A stretch of DNA of 6,669 nucleotides from an uncultured bacterium (GCA_937968025.1 CALBSL010000068.1:1-6669); one strand, 5' to 3'; counted from the first letter of the stretch, positions 1 through 6,649 are shown. Numbers and translations are program-made. Notes: generated by a model not told the origin, from the sequence alone.

Positions 1-22
1 CTACACGACGCTCTTCCGATCT
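1..22 (+). other. Illumina TruSeq read-1 adapter remnant (non-genomic)
   Basis: All 22 bases are identical to the 3' end of the Illumina TruSeq universal/read-1 adapter, the part that ends in GCTCTTCCGATCT and directly abuts the insert in a library molecule. Such a match is not expected by chance in a window this size. It ends exactly where an insert would begin, so base 23 is the first credible genomic base. The true upstream sequence of the first gene is therefore unknown. Any promoter, ribosome-binding or similarity inference that uses bases 1-22 is invalid. Confidence 0.97.
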
Positions 23-23
23 G

Positions 24-29
24 TATATT
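24..29 (+). promoter_or_regulatory. Possible -10 element of a leaderless or near-leaderless promoter
   Basis: TATATT lies 10 bases upstream of the ATG at 40, inside the 17 genomic bases left between the adapter and the start codon. It matches the TATAAT consensus at five of six positions. If used, transcription would begin a few bases before the start codon or at it. This would fit the lack of a Shine-Dalgarno sequence there. The -35 region is lost under the adapter, so the call rests on one short AT-rich hexamer and is weak. Confidence 0.3.
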
Positions 30-39
30 TTAGCTATCT

Positions 40-1416
40 ATGGCCCCTCTCGCCTATCGCTTGCGACAATTCGCCCTCTTCTTGGGCGATCTTGCCGTCT
101 TTGAACTCGCGCTCATCCCCGCTCTTTGGCTGCGCTATGGCGAGCTTTCTCCATCAGTCCTCGCCTACCACCTCGCTCCCTTTGGGCTCGTGAACCTCTT
201 GTGGTGTGCCACGTTCTACGTCAACCATCTTTACGATCTCCAAGCGAAACCCGCTCTGCGACTCCTTCGCGCCTATCTCGAGAGCATGATTTGGAACCTG
301 GCGATCGCTATCTCAGTCTTCTACCTGCTTCCATTTGGGATCGAGCCTCGCACCAACCTTTTCTTTCATTTCTTGATCAGTCTCATCGTGGGGTACGCCT
401 GGCGCATCTTGTTTCATCGCCTGGTCATCGAACGCCTCAAACCCGTCCCCTTCCTCTATCTTGGGGATATTCACGCACTTCCGAGTACCATTGGTCTCTT
501 TCGTGAGAATCGTTTTACCTACACCCTGGCCGCTGTCCTCACACCCAACGGAACCGCCCTCCCTGACGGCATTCCAGCCATCACCTCCTATATTCACGCC
601 GAAGACGCGGTGCGAGCGATCGCCAAGGGAGACATTCGCGGGATTCTTCTCGATCAGAAAACGTCGCTCGATAGCACCGTACGCGAAGTGACGCACGCCG
701 CACTCTTTGCTTCGTTGCCGATTTTTGATTTGGTTGATCTCGAAGAAACGAGCGAGGGACGTATCCCGTTGCGACGCCTCTCCGAAACGTGGCTGCTCCT
801 CCACCTTCAAGAAGCGGAAAAAACGTTTTACGATCATGTGAAACGTCTGCTTGATCTGCTGTTCGCCCTTCCGTTTGGCGTGCTCTGTCTTGCGTTCATC
901 CCGGTGATCGCTCTCGCCAACGCCCTATCTTCTCGCGGGCCGCTCTTCTATTCGCAAGAGCGCGTGGGTGTTCGTGGCACCATCTTCCGCCTCTGGAAGT
1001 TTCGGACGATGCGCACGGATGCTGAGGCCTCAGGACCGCAATTCAGCGGCGGCGCCGATCGAGACACTCGCATCACGAAGCTCGGCCGTTGGCTACGCAA
1101 GACTCGCATCGATGAACTGCCACAAATCTGGAACGTGCTCCGAGGCGAACTCTCGTTCATCGGACCAAGACCGGAACGCCCGGAATTCGTCGCGCCATTG
1201 CAAGAACAGGAACCGTACTACCATCTTCGACATCTCACCAAGCCCGGACTCACGGGGTGGGCACAGGTGCGGTTTCTGAAGCCAAATGCAACCAATACCG
1301 ACAACCTAGAAAAGCTTCAGTACGACCTGTACTACCTCAAGCATCGTTCGTTCATGCTTGATGGGCTTATTCTTCTGAAGACGATCGGGATCGTGCTGCG
1401 ACGACAGGGGGTGTAG
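40..1416 (+). CDS. Polyprenyl-phosphate hexose-1-phosphate transferase (EPS priming sugar transferase)
   Basis: This 458-residue membrane enzyme resembles WbaP/WcaJ-type initiating transferases. It would transfer a sugar-1-phosphate from a UDP-sugar to undecaprenyl phosphate at the cytoplasmic face, the first step of EPS, capsule or O-antigen repeat assembly. The layout is the full-length family architecture. About four hydrophobic segments lie near residues 11-31, 46-63, 84-100 and 107-125. A degenerate Rossmann-like domain follows (about 135-255; FLYLGD at its start, without a clear GxGxxG). A hydrophobic re-entrant helix lies near 269-293, then the catalytic bacterial sugar transferase domain. 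The conserved blocks are visible: LWKFRTM (318-324), RIDELPQIWNVLRGE with the catalytic Asp358-Glu359 pair, SFIGPRPERPEF (372-383), KPGLTGWAQV (401-410) and LQYDLYYLKHRS (426-437). The in-frame TAG at 31-33 makes ATG 40 the first available start. No Shine-Dalgarno is visible. The 3' end overlaps the convergent amidotransferase gene by 50 bp. The sugar specificity cannot be read from sequence. Confidence 0.95.
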   Translation: MAPLAYRLRQFALFLGDLAVFELALIPALWLRYGELSPSVLAYHLAPFGLVNLLWCATFYVNHLYDLQAKPALRLLRAYLESMIWNLAIAISVFYLLPFGIEPRTNLFFHFLISLIVGYAWRILFHRLVIERLKPVPFLYLGDIHALPSTIGLFRENRFTYTLAAVLTPNGTALPDGIPAITSYIHAEDAVRAIAKGDIRGILLDQKTSLDSTVREVTHAALFASLPIFDLVDLEETSEGRIPLRRLSETWLLLHLQEAEKTFYDHVKRLLDLLFALPFGVLCLAFIPVIALANALSSRGPLFYSQERVGVRGTIFRLWKFRTMRTDAEASGPQFSGGADRDTRITKLGRWLRKTRIDELPQIWNVLRGELSFIGPRPERPEFVAPLQEQEPYYHLRHLTKPGLTGWAQVRFLKPNATNTDNLEKLQYDLYYLKHRSFMLDGLILLKTIGIVLRRQGV

Positions 1417-3190
1417 CATCACTCGCTCCTTCATTATTGCGCAAGCTGTGGTAGAGCAGTATCAACGACAAGCAGTAATTCGGATACCGCCGAATATACA
1501 TTGCTGGATCAGCATACACCTTGTTTTTGAGCGTTCCTTCCGCATCTAGCGATCGAGATGCTTGCAGGAGATCCTGGTACAGATACTCCGATTGAGAGAA
1601 GTACGTGTGCATGTCCATGCCGAAACCACTTTTCCCGCGATAGACCAATTCCTTCGGTACTGTAAGGGCGAGTATGTGTTTGAGCAGGCTCTTTGCTACG
1701 CCACCCGCCTGATGCTGCGCCGCGGAAAATGCTTGCGCTGCTTGAAAAACGTCTTTATCGAGCAACGGCACACGTCCTTCGATGGAAGCGAAAGAGGTGG
1801 CCATATCCAACTTCTTTAAGAGATCATTTTCTAAGTACCATTCTCGATCGAGCCCCGTTGGCTCAACAAGGGATCGCTCGAGCAGGTCTTTTGCCGCCAC
1901 CCACGCTTGCGCCGAGGAACGGTCCTTAGCTGGCGACATGCAGACCAAATAGTAACTCAACGCCTGGCCAGCAAGCAGAAACAGACGCTCAAACAGAGCG
2001 TTTTTTGCTGGAAACGAGGGTGTGTATTTGTAGAGCTTGTCGAGCCAGGTGATTCCCTCGCGTCTCGCTTGCAAATGAGCGAGTTTCGCCTGCCTCGCAT
2101 ACCCCAAAAACAACTCATCACCGCCCTCGCCCGAAAGGACCACTTTCACCTCTTTTGCCGCTTCACGAGCAAGATAGAAGGTTGGAAACAGCGAGTTATC
2201 AAACAACGGCTCATCCATCTGCCGAGTAATGACGGGATACACCTCATCAAATTGCGGGACGCCGAAATCAATAATCCGAGGTTCCACGCCTAAGTGATCC
2301 GCAATCGCCGTAAAACAGGCTTCGTCTTCCTGCTTTTTCTCCATTCTGACGCTATAGGTCTTCAGCTGAATCCGATACTTGTGCAAAATGGTAGCCAGAA
2401 GAGACGAATCCGTACCGCCAGAAAAAAACAACCCAACAGGCACGTCTGCCTCTAGATGCTCGAGCGTTCGTCGTTCGATGCACTCAGCCAAGGCTTCCTG
2501 CGTGTGAATCTGGCTCGTCTCGAGATGGTACGGCTCGATACGCACCGTCGGAACCTTCGCCGAGCAATCAACCTCCGCCCAACTCATTTTTGGGAGTTTT
2601 TCAATGCCACAGTACAACGTGTACGGCGAAGGCACGTAGCCAAATACTGAGTAGAGCTCGATTGCTCGTGTGTCTCGAACGAGCGGATGACCCGTTTCGC
2701 GATAGTAGCGAGTAATCCCCTTCAGTTCAGACGAAAAGAGAAACGATCCCCCCGTGTTCGCAAAATAGAGCGGCTTGATCCCCGCATGATCACGAAGCAG
2801 ATAGAGCTTGTCGACACGTCGATCGTAGATCGCACAGGCAAACATCCCGCGAAACCGTTGAACGCAGTCCACGCCCCATTTCTTAAAGGCATACACAACC
2901 ACCTCCGTGTCAGACTGGGTGGAAAATTCGTAGTCAGAGGCGAGTTCGGCGCGAATATCTCGATAATTGTAGATCTCTCCATTAAACACGATCCCAATCT
3001 CGCGAGTCGCGTCCCAGAAAGGCTGATCCGCGGCGCTACTCGTATCAATAATACTTAAGCGATGATGTCCCAACTGCACCTTCCCGTCATCAAAAAAGTG
3101 GGTCGAATCTGGCCCGCGATACGCAAAACCCTCAGCCGCTCGCTCCAATGAGCGCGACTGCGTATGTATCCCGCCAATAATGCCGCACAT
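1367..3190 (-). CDS. asnB: Glutamine-hydrolysing asparagine synthase-like amidotransferase
   Basis: The 607-residue protein is a complete AsnB-family enzyme. The N-terminal class II glutamine amidotransferase domain (about 2-200) begins MCGIIGG, with the nucleophile Cys2 exposed after Met removal. It also shows YRGPDS (24-29), GHHRLSIID (41-49), NGEIYNY (70-76) and RDHAGIKPLYF (133-143). The C-terminal ATP-pyrophosphatase/synthase domain has the P-loop SGGTDSS (257-263), SGEGGDE (353-359), SIEGRVPLLD (469-478) and the KSGFG segment (520-524). All expected catalytic motifs look intact, so activity is likely. The family makes asparagine from aspartate, ATP and glutamine. Homologues in polysaccharide loci may instead amidate sugar acids, and the neighbours make that possible here (inference). 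It is the last gene of the three-gene operon, starting 5 bases after the glycosyltransferase stop, with no Shine-Dalgarno. The tail after about residue 584 is hydrophilic, rich in Ser, Arg and Ala, and looks non-conserved. Its last 16 residues are encoded antisense to the phosphotransferase gene. Confidence 0.95.
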   Translation of the reverse strand: MCGIIGGIHTQSRSLERAAEGFAYRGPDSTHFFDDGKVQLGHHRLSIIDTSSAADQPFWDATREIGIVFNGEIYNYRDIRAELASDYEFSTQSDTEVVVYAFKKWGVDCVQRFRGMFACAIYDRRVDKLYLLRDHAGIKPLYFANTGGSFLFSSELKGITRYYRETGHPLVRDTRAIELYSVFGYVPSPYTLYCGIEKLPKMSWAEVDCSAKVPTVRIEPYHLETSQIHTQEALAECIERRTLEHLEADVPVGLFFSGGTDSSLLATILHKYRIQLKTYSVRMEKKQEDEACFTAIADHLGVEPRIIDFGVPQFDEVYPVITRQMDEPLFDNSLFPTFYLAREAAKEVKVVLSGEGGDELFLGYARQAKLAHLQARREGITWLDKLYKYTPSFPAKNALFERLFLLAGQALSYYLVCMSPAKDRSSAQAWVAAKDLLERSLVEPTGLDREWYLENDLLKKLDMATSFASIEGRVPLLDKDVFQAAQAFSAAQHQAGGVAKSLLKHILALTVPKELVYRGKSGFGMDMHTYFSQSEYLYQDLLQASRSLDAEGTLKNKVYADPAMYIRRYPNYCLSLILLYHSLRNNEGASDATPPVVAARSRSSSEE

Positions 3191-3195
3191 AGAAG

Positions 3196-4317
3196 TTATA
3201 GTAGGCGAAGTGACCGCATATGCTCAAGAATGCCCCGCGCTTGCGCATCCCAACTATACGCATGAACCAGTCGCTGTGCTGCAGCCACCTGCCGACGAGA
3301 TGCGTCCTCATTTTCAAGTAGTCCCTGAATCCCCGCCGCTAACGCCCGTGGATCATTGGGCTCAACAAAACAAACCTCTGCTTCAGAGACAATCTCTCGA
3401 ATCGACGGCAGATCGGAAGCGACCACCGGAACACCAGATGCAAGATACTCAAACAGCTTTAATGGAGAGGTGCAGCGCTCAGATTCCTCGTACCCCTTTT
3501 TATTGGGGAGCACCAACACATCTGCTGCGTGGAGCCACAACGGCACCTCTTTATTTGGAACATGGGAGACAGCTAGCACCTCCTCCTTTGCGTGCTGCGA
3601 TCGCACTCGTTCAACATCCGCTGGAGTACCCCCCACCAAAACAACCTGAACATCGTGAGGGAGGGCGGACTTTGCCTCAAGCAGCACATCAACCCCCTTC
3701 CAGGCATGCACAAAGAAACTCCCGACATACATCACCAACGACTTCGCTATTGGTAAGCCGAGCGCTATACGCGCCGCTTGCTTAGATGGCAAACCTGCAA
3801 ATGCCTCAAGATCTACGCCGTTTTTTGCAACATAGACACGTTCCCCCGCCACACCGGCATCGATTAACGTCTGCCGAATGTAAGCAGTCTTCACCACCCA
3901 CGCCGATGCACGCTTCCAAAGCCAGGCAGCGAGCTTCCCTGTGCGTGTGGGCAATGCATGCAGCTCAAGCACATGACCAGAAAACAGCCACCCAGCCAAG
4001 ATATCTCGAGTATAGAATACGTCTATCTGTTTTCTCCACGCATACCACTTTACCGCCAGTAAAAAACTCAGATCCGCCAGATAATATCCCCAACGAGTAC
4101 GACCCACGAGATCAAGAACCGGCAAATAGGTCACGGAAAACGTTCGCTCGACCCCGTAATACTCAAAAATATCTGTCTGTATCGCATTTTTGCGACGTGG
4201 CAACACGAGTTCTACCTCCAAACCCGCCTGAGCGAAGGCTTGGCACATATGCGCAATCTGAACCCCATGAGCAAGCTCCGTTGGCATTCGCGCAAACTGG
4301 AAATACATCATTTTCAT
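3196..4317 (-). CDS. GT4-type glycosyltransferase (GT-B fold)
   Basis: The 373-residue protein is a cytoplasmic retaining glycosyltransferase of the GT4 (glycosyl transferases group 1) type, probably adding a sugar to the lipid-linked oligosaccharide. The N-terminal acceptor domain starts MMYFQFARMPTELAHGVQI, a typical opening strand with the AHG-Q-I helix. The NGVDLEAF linker (166-173) leads into the donor domain: MYVGSFFVHAWKGVDVLLEA (196-215), VVLVGG (225-230), AADVLVLPN (264-272) and SPLKLFEYLASGVPVVASDLP (284-304). Glu290 is the conserved second glutamate of the EX7E region. The first position is Cys282, a common variant of the SPLKLFEY subgroup. I chose ATG 4317 because it gives the family's usual N-terminus and lies 16 bases after the preceding stop. 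An upstream ATG at 4356 would add 13 unconserved residues and overlap the previous gene by 23 bases. The next gene starts 5 bases downstream. Donor and acceptor are unknown. Confidence 0.92.
   Translation of the reverse strand: MKMMYFQFARMPTELAHGVQIAHMCQAFAQAGLEVELVLPRRKNAIQTDIFEYYGVERTFSVTYLPVLDLVGRTRWGYYLADLSFLLAVKWYAWRKQIDVFYTRDILAGWLFSGHVLELHALPTRTGKLAAWLWKRASAWVVKTAYIRQTLIDAGVAGERVYVAKNGVDLEAFAGLPSKQAARIALGLPIAKSLVMYVGSFFVHAWKGVDVLLEAKSALPHDVQVVLVGGTPADVERVRSQHAKEEVLAVSHVPNKEVPLWLHAADVLVLPNKKGYEESERCTSPLKLFEYLASGVPVVASDLPSIREIVSEAEVCFVEPNDPRALAAGIQGLLENEDASRRQVAAAQRLVHAYSWDAQARGILEHMRSLRLL
3284..3302. repeat. Short direct repeat, copy 1 (18 of 19 bases)
   Basis: This stretch matches 4405-4423 at 18 of 19 positions, with 15 consecutive identical bases (CCTGCCGACGAGATG, 3288-3302 and 4409-4423). 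It lies near the 3' end of the second glycosyltransferase gene, spanning codons for about residues 339-345. The two copies are read in different frames in the two genes, so shared protein sequence does not explain the match. It could still be coincidence. Confidence 0.6.
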
Positions 4318-4333
4318 AGGGTCTATCGCTGAT

Positions 4334-5350
4334 CTAGTCCTGCATAAGTTGCACAAGTCGAGGGATTAATGCCTGCAGGCTATGCTGCTGCATCACCCAT
4401 TCGCGCCTCCTGCCGACGAGATGACCGTCGAGTGCCCCCTGTACTGCACTCACCAGCTCTTCTATAGGACGAGATCGGTCGAGATACACATCAGCGGATT
4501 CGGCAAACGCTTCGTTCGTCGAAAGAACGGCGATTCCAGAAGACATCGCCTCGAGCACCCCCTTATCCATACTGCCTGTCGCGCTGAAGTTGAGGTAGAG
4601 GTCAGCACCGCGTAGCAATGCAGCGATCTGCGGCTGCGTCTTGGCCCCCAACCATTCAACGGAGGCAGCGATTCCCCGCTCTTGTACCTCCTGTTCAAGC
4701 TTGTGTTGATACAGACGATCAGCCGCCGTTACCGGGACACCGATAATCGTCAACTGAACCGAGTCCTTAGGCAGATGAGCGACTAATTGAATCATCGTGT
4801 GTATATGCTTCGTCGCCGAAACTCTTCCCGTCGTCATCAGACGCTTCTGCACACTTGGGATGCGATCCGTTCCAGGCGAAAACTGCCCGGTATCAATGCC
4901 ATGCCCCGTGATGCGCAGCTTGGGAGTCAGGAGTCGAAAACTTTCCTTAGAGGCCGAAAATACTCGATGCGCGAACATCGTTCCAATCCTGAGCTTCCAA
5001 TCAACATGTTTGTGCGTATACCAGAGCGCGATGCTCTTGCCGAGCAAGCGCCAAACCCACCCACCAAGTACGAGGTAGATCGGGTTCATGTGAACAAACA
5101 CCGTATCGTATTCTCGGCGCTTGGAAAAAATGAGTTTGAAAAACGTCGCGATGTACGCGAACCTCCCCACTCCGCGCTCTTTCCCAAGGGAATACACACG
5201 AACATTGTCAGGCAAGTTGTAGACCCCTTTCCGCAAACAGATGACACTCACCTCAGCGTAATAGTTGGAAAATTCGGCAATCCATGCAGGAAAAAACCCT
5301 AACACCGGATCCTGATCATCGACCGCCTGCGTGATGAGGAGAAGGTTCAT
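4334..5350 (-). CDS. GT4-type glycosyltransferase (GT-B fold), first gene of the operon
   Basis: The 338-residue protein is a second cytoplasmic GT4-like enzyme, likely acting in the same glycan assembly. The N-terminal domain opens MNLLLITQAVDDQDPVLGFF (1-20), then WIAEFSNYYAEVSVICL, with WYTHKHVDWKLRI (110-122) and FSASKESFRL (131-140) marking the inter-domain region. GHGIDTGQFSP (149-159) leads into the donor domain: TTGRVSATKHIHTMIQLV (173-190), LTIIGVP (200-206), VEWLGAK (231-237) and SATGSMDKGVLEAMSSGIAVLST (256-278). Glu267 is the conserved second acid of the EX7E region. The first position is Gly259, and the TGSMDKxxLEAM form occurs in a recognised subgroup. At 338 residues it is slightly short for GT4 but neither end looks truncated. 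ATG 5350 gives a standard N-terminal beta strand. No Shine-Dalgarno precedes it. Both glycosyltransferase starts sit in the same CCCTATGAA context. The opening resembles proteins common in Patescibacteria (inference). Confidence 0.91.
   Translation of the reverse strand: MNLLLITQAVDDQDPVLGFFPAWIAEFSNYYAEVSVICLRKGVYNLPDNVRVYSLGKERGVGRFAYIATFFKLIFSKRREYDTVFVHMNPIYLVLGGWVWRLLGKSIALWYTHKHVDWKLRIGTMFAHRVFSASKESFRLLTPKLRITGHGIDTGQFSPGTDRIPSVQKRLMTTGRVSATKHIHTMIQLVAHLPKDSVQLTIIGVPVTAADRLYQHKLEQEVQERGIAASVEWLGAKTQPQIAALLRGADLYLNFSATGSMDKGVLEAMSSGIAVLSTNEAFAESADVYLDRSRPIEELVSAVQGALDGHLVGRRREWVMQQHSLQALIPRLVQLMQD
4405..4423. repeat. Short direct repeat, copy 2 (18 of 19 bases)
   Basis: This is the partner of the repeat at 3284-3302, 1121 bases away in the same orientation, with a single mismatch at 4408. 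It lies near the 3' end of the first glycosyltransferase gene, where it covers codons for residues 310-316 in a frame different from that used in copy 1. Confidence 0.6.
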
Positions 5351-5531
5351 AGGGCATGGGAAAAGGCTAAAACTGCTCGCTGCCTACATCGAGTCAAACG
5401 CTGTCGTAGACGAGACAAACACATACTCAGGAGCTTAGTACACGCCCTCCTTTATCGCAAGATTGAGACCAATGATTCTCCTCACGCCTCAATAGTCGGT
5501 CCCCATCGTTTGCGCTACACTGCTTACGTAT
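5351..5531. promoter_or_regulatory. Divergent intergenic region carrying promoters for both flanking transcripts
   Basis: This 181-bp stretch is the only sizeable gap in the window. It separates the start of the leftward glycosyltransferase operon from the start of the rightward SGNH gene, so it should hold at least two promoters. Leftward, TTGACT (5397-5392, minus strand) followed after 19 bases by TTTTAG (5372-5367) is a weak -35/-10 candidate. Rightward, TACACT (5516-5521) is a weak -10 candidate 10 bases before the ATG, without a good -35. I see no convincing operator palindrome, riboswitch or small ORF with a credible start. The region's role is clear from geometry but the exact elements are not. 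Confidence 0.55.
5516..5521 (+). promoter_or_regulatory. Weak -10-like hexamer before the SGNH gene
   Basis: TACACT matches TATAAT at four of six positions, including the most conserved second A and final T. It ends 10 bases before the ATG at 5532, the same spacing as the -10-like hexamer before the first gene. No clear -35 element occurs 16-18 bases upstream. If real, the transcript would have almost no leader. The evidence is slight. Confidence 0.2.
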
Positions 5532-6620
5532 ATGACGATATCTCCACGTGTGAAACCCTTTGTCGTGAACGGACTCCTTGCCCTGGCAACCACAGGCCTC
5601 ACGCTTGTCGCTCTGGAACTGCTGCTCTGGCTCACCCCCTATCGCTCAAAAATCCCCCTCCTCGCCGAACCTCGGAATTACTGGGTGAATAACCAAGAAA
5701 CCGGCTACGATATTGGGGAAAATGTTCCTACAGATTCCCACCACTTCTTTGATGCGGAGGCAGACGTTTGGTCGAACGAACTCGGCTGCTTTGACACGCC
5801 CTACACGACTTCAGAACCAACGATCTATCTCACGGGCGATAGTTTTACTTGGGGCTTTGGTGATTTTGCGGATAAATGGGGCACCGTCATCCAAAACACC
5901 ACTGGAATGCGGGTTCTAAAGTGCGGCGTTGGCGGCTTTGGGACAAAACAAGAGTTGATAAAAACTACGAACCACCTGGAGACGCTTTCTCCCAAGCCGT
6001 CCGTGCTTATCGTGGGGTATTTGGGAGCCAATGATGTAGAAGACGATGCGCTCTTCCCAAATTATACCGTCGATCAGGGGTATCGCGTCCGAGATACACG
6101 TCTTGCACAGGACGAGAGCGTCACCTACGCCATCAAGCGCTGGTTTACCATCCATTCAGCCCTATACAATCTGGTCAAAAATACTGCGAGACCACTCATT
6201 GTCGCTCTCCTTCCGGACAGTTGGCTGAATCGCTCCGGGATCGCTCCGCCTACCAAACCCTCCATCGACACAGAATCCGAGACGGCGTATGCAGAACATT
6301 TGCAAAACGTCCTAGGATTCAAAACATTGGCTGAAAAACAGGGATCAAAACTCTTGTTCGTCCTCATTCCCTCGCGAAACGAGCTTCGAGAAACACAAAA
6401 CGCGACAAATAATGAACGACTGAAACCGTTTTTAGCGGCAAACAACATTCCCTATCTTGATCTATTCGCCCCCTTGCAAGAAGCAGAGCGAGCGGGGAGA
6501 AAACTCTACTGGGATGTTGATGGGCACTGGAATAACGAAGGAAACAGATTCGTCGGTGCGCTCGTGTCAGAACATCTTCTTCGCGAGAAATTCCTGCCTG
6601 AGGGCGCCCCTGTTCATTGA
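5532..6620 (+). CDS. Membrane-anchored SGNH-fold hydrolase / O-acyl esterase or transferase
   Basis: The 362-residue protein has an N-terminal membrane segment (about 11-34) with Arg6 and Lys8 before it and no obvious signal-peptidase or lipobox site. The rest is therefore probably extracytoplasmic and tethered. The SGNH blocks are in order: block I TGDSFTWG (101-108) with nucleophile Ser104; block II Gly in GVGGFGT (132-138); block III GAND (165-168) with Asn167; and a C-terminal DGHWNNEGNRF (330-340) supplying Asp330 and His332 in a D-x-H arrangement like that of AlgX/AlgJ-type O-acetylation proteins, though not permuted as in those. The family includes esterases and acetyltransferases acting on polysaccharides. 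Next to EPS genes, adding or removing acyl groups on the exported glycan is the likeliest role (inference). The ATG is the first start after an in-frame TAG at 5493-5495. No Shine-Dalgarno is seen. A GTG at 5550 is a less likely start. Confidence 0.88.
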   Translation: MTISPRVKPFVVNGLLALATTGLTLVALELLLWLTPYRSKIPLLAEPRNYWVNNQETGYDIGENVPTDSHHFFDAEADVWSNELGCFDTPYTTSEPTIYLTGDSFTWGFGDFADKWGTVIQNTTGMRVLKCGVGGFGTKQELIKTTNHLETLSPKPSVLIVGYLGANDVEDDALFPNYTVDQGYRVRDTRLAQDESVTYAIKRWFTIHSALYNLVKNTARPLIVALLPDSWLNRSGIAPPTKPSIDTESETAYAEHLQNVLGFKTLAEKQGSKLLFVLIPSRNELRETQNATNNERLKPFLAANNIPYLDLFAPLQEAERAGRKLYWDVDGHWNNEGNRFVGALVSEHLLREKFLPEGAPVH

Positions 6621-6622
6621 CA

Positions 6623-6649
6623 GGTACTCTATCGACGGGTAGCCTTTTT
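6623..6649 (+). terminator. Weak intrinsic-terminator-like hairpin after the SGNH gene
   Basis: Just after the TGA at 6618-6620, CTATC (6629-6633) can pair with GGTAG (6638-6642, one G-T wobble) around a 4-base loop. An outer GG (6623-6624) / CC (6643-6644) pair closes across a 4-base bulge, followed by five T residues (6645-6649). The position and T-tract fit a Rho-independent terminator. The stem is short and interrupted, so it would be weak. Confidence 0.3.

Noticed and set aside
313..837. 174-codon minus-strand ORF inside the phosphotransferase gene
   Set aside because: It is wholly antisense to a full-length conserved enzyme, shows no family motifs and has no promoter or start context of its own.
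1907..2293. 128-codon plus-strand ORF inside the amidotransferase gene
   Set aside because: It is antisense to conserved synthase-domain motifs and looks like a shadow frame with no independent support.
3410..3419. Ten-base match (AGATCGGAAG) to the start of the Illumina 3' adapter inside the second glycosyltransferase gene
   Set aside because: The match stops after 10 bases and lies within an intact reading frame encoding the conserved VVASDLPS motif, so it is natural coding sequence and not an internal adapter chimera.
3180..4319. Long plus-strand reading frame, open for 1.1 kb except one stop at 3783-3785, antisense to the second glycosyltransferase gene
   Set aside because: The translated product is Pro-, Arg- and His-rich without recognisable motifs, while the opposite strand encodes a clear GT4 protein. 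Codon bias of the real gene explains the scarcity of stops.
4318..4356. Upstream ATG extending the second glycosyltransferase by 13 residues
   Set aside because: The extra residues (MCNLCRTRSAIDP) precede a typical family N-terminus and would overlap the previous gene. The ATG at 4317 fits the operon spacing better.
4787..5302. 171-codon plus-strand ORF opposite the first glycosyltransferase gene
   Set aside because: Its composition is Arg/Pro-rich and non-conserved, and it is fully explained as the antisense of a recognised GT4 gene.
5445..5455. GGAGGG on the minus strand in the intergenic region as a ribosome-binding site
   Set aside because: The only nearby start-like codon (GTG) runs into a stop after two codons, and the real start at 5350 is about 100 bases away.
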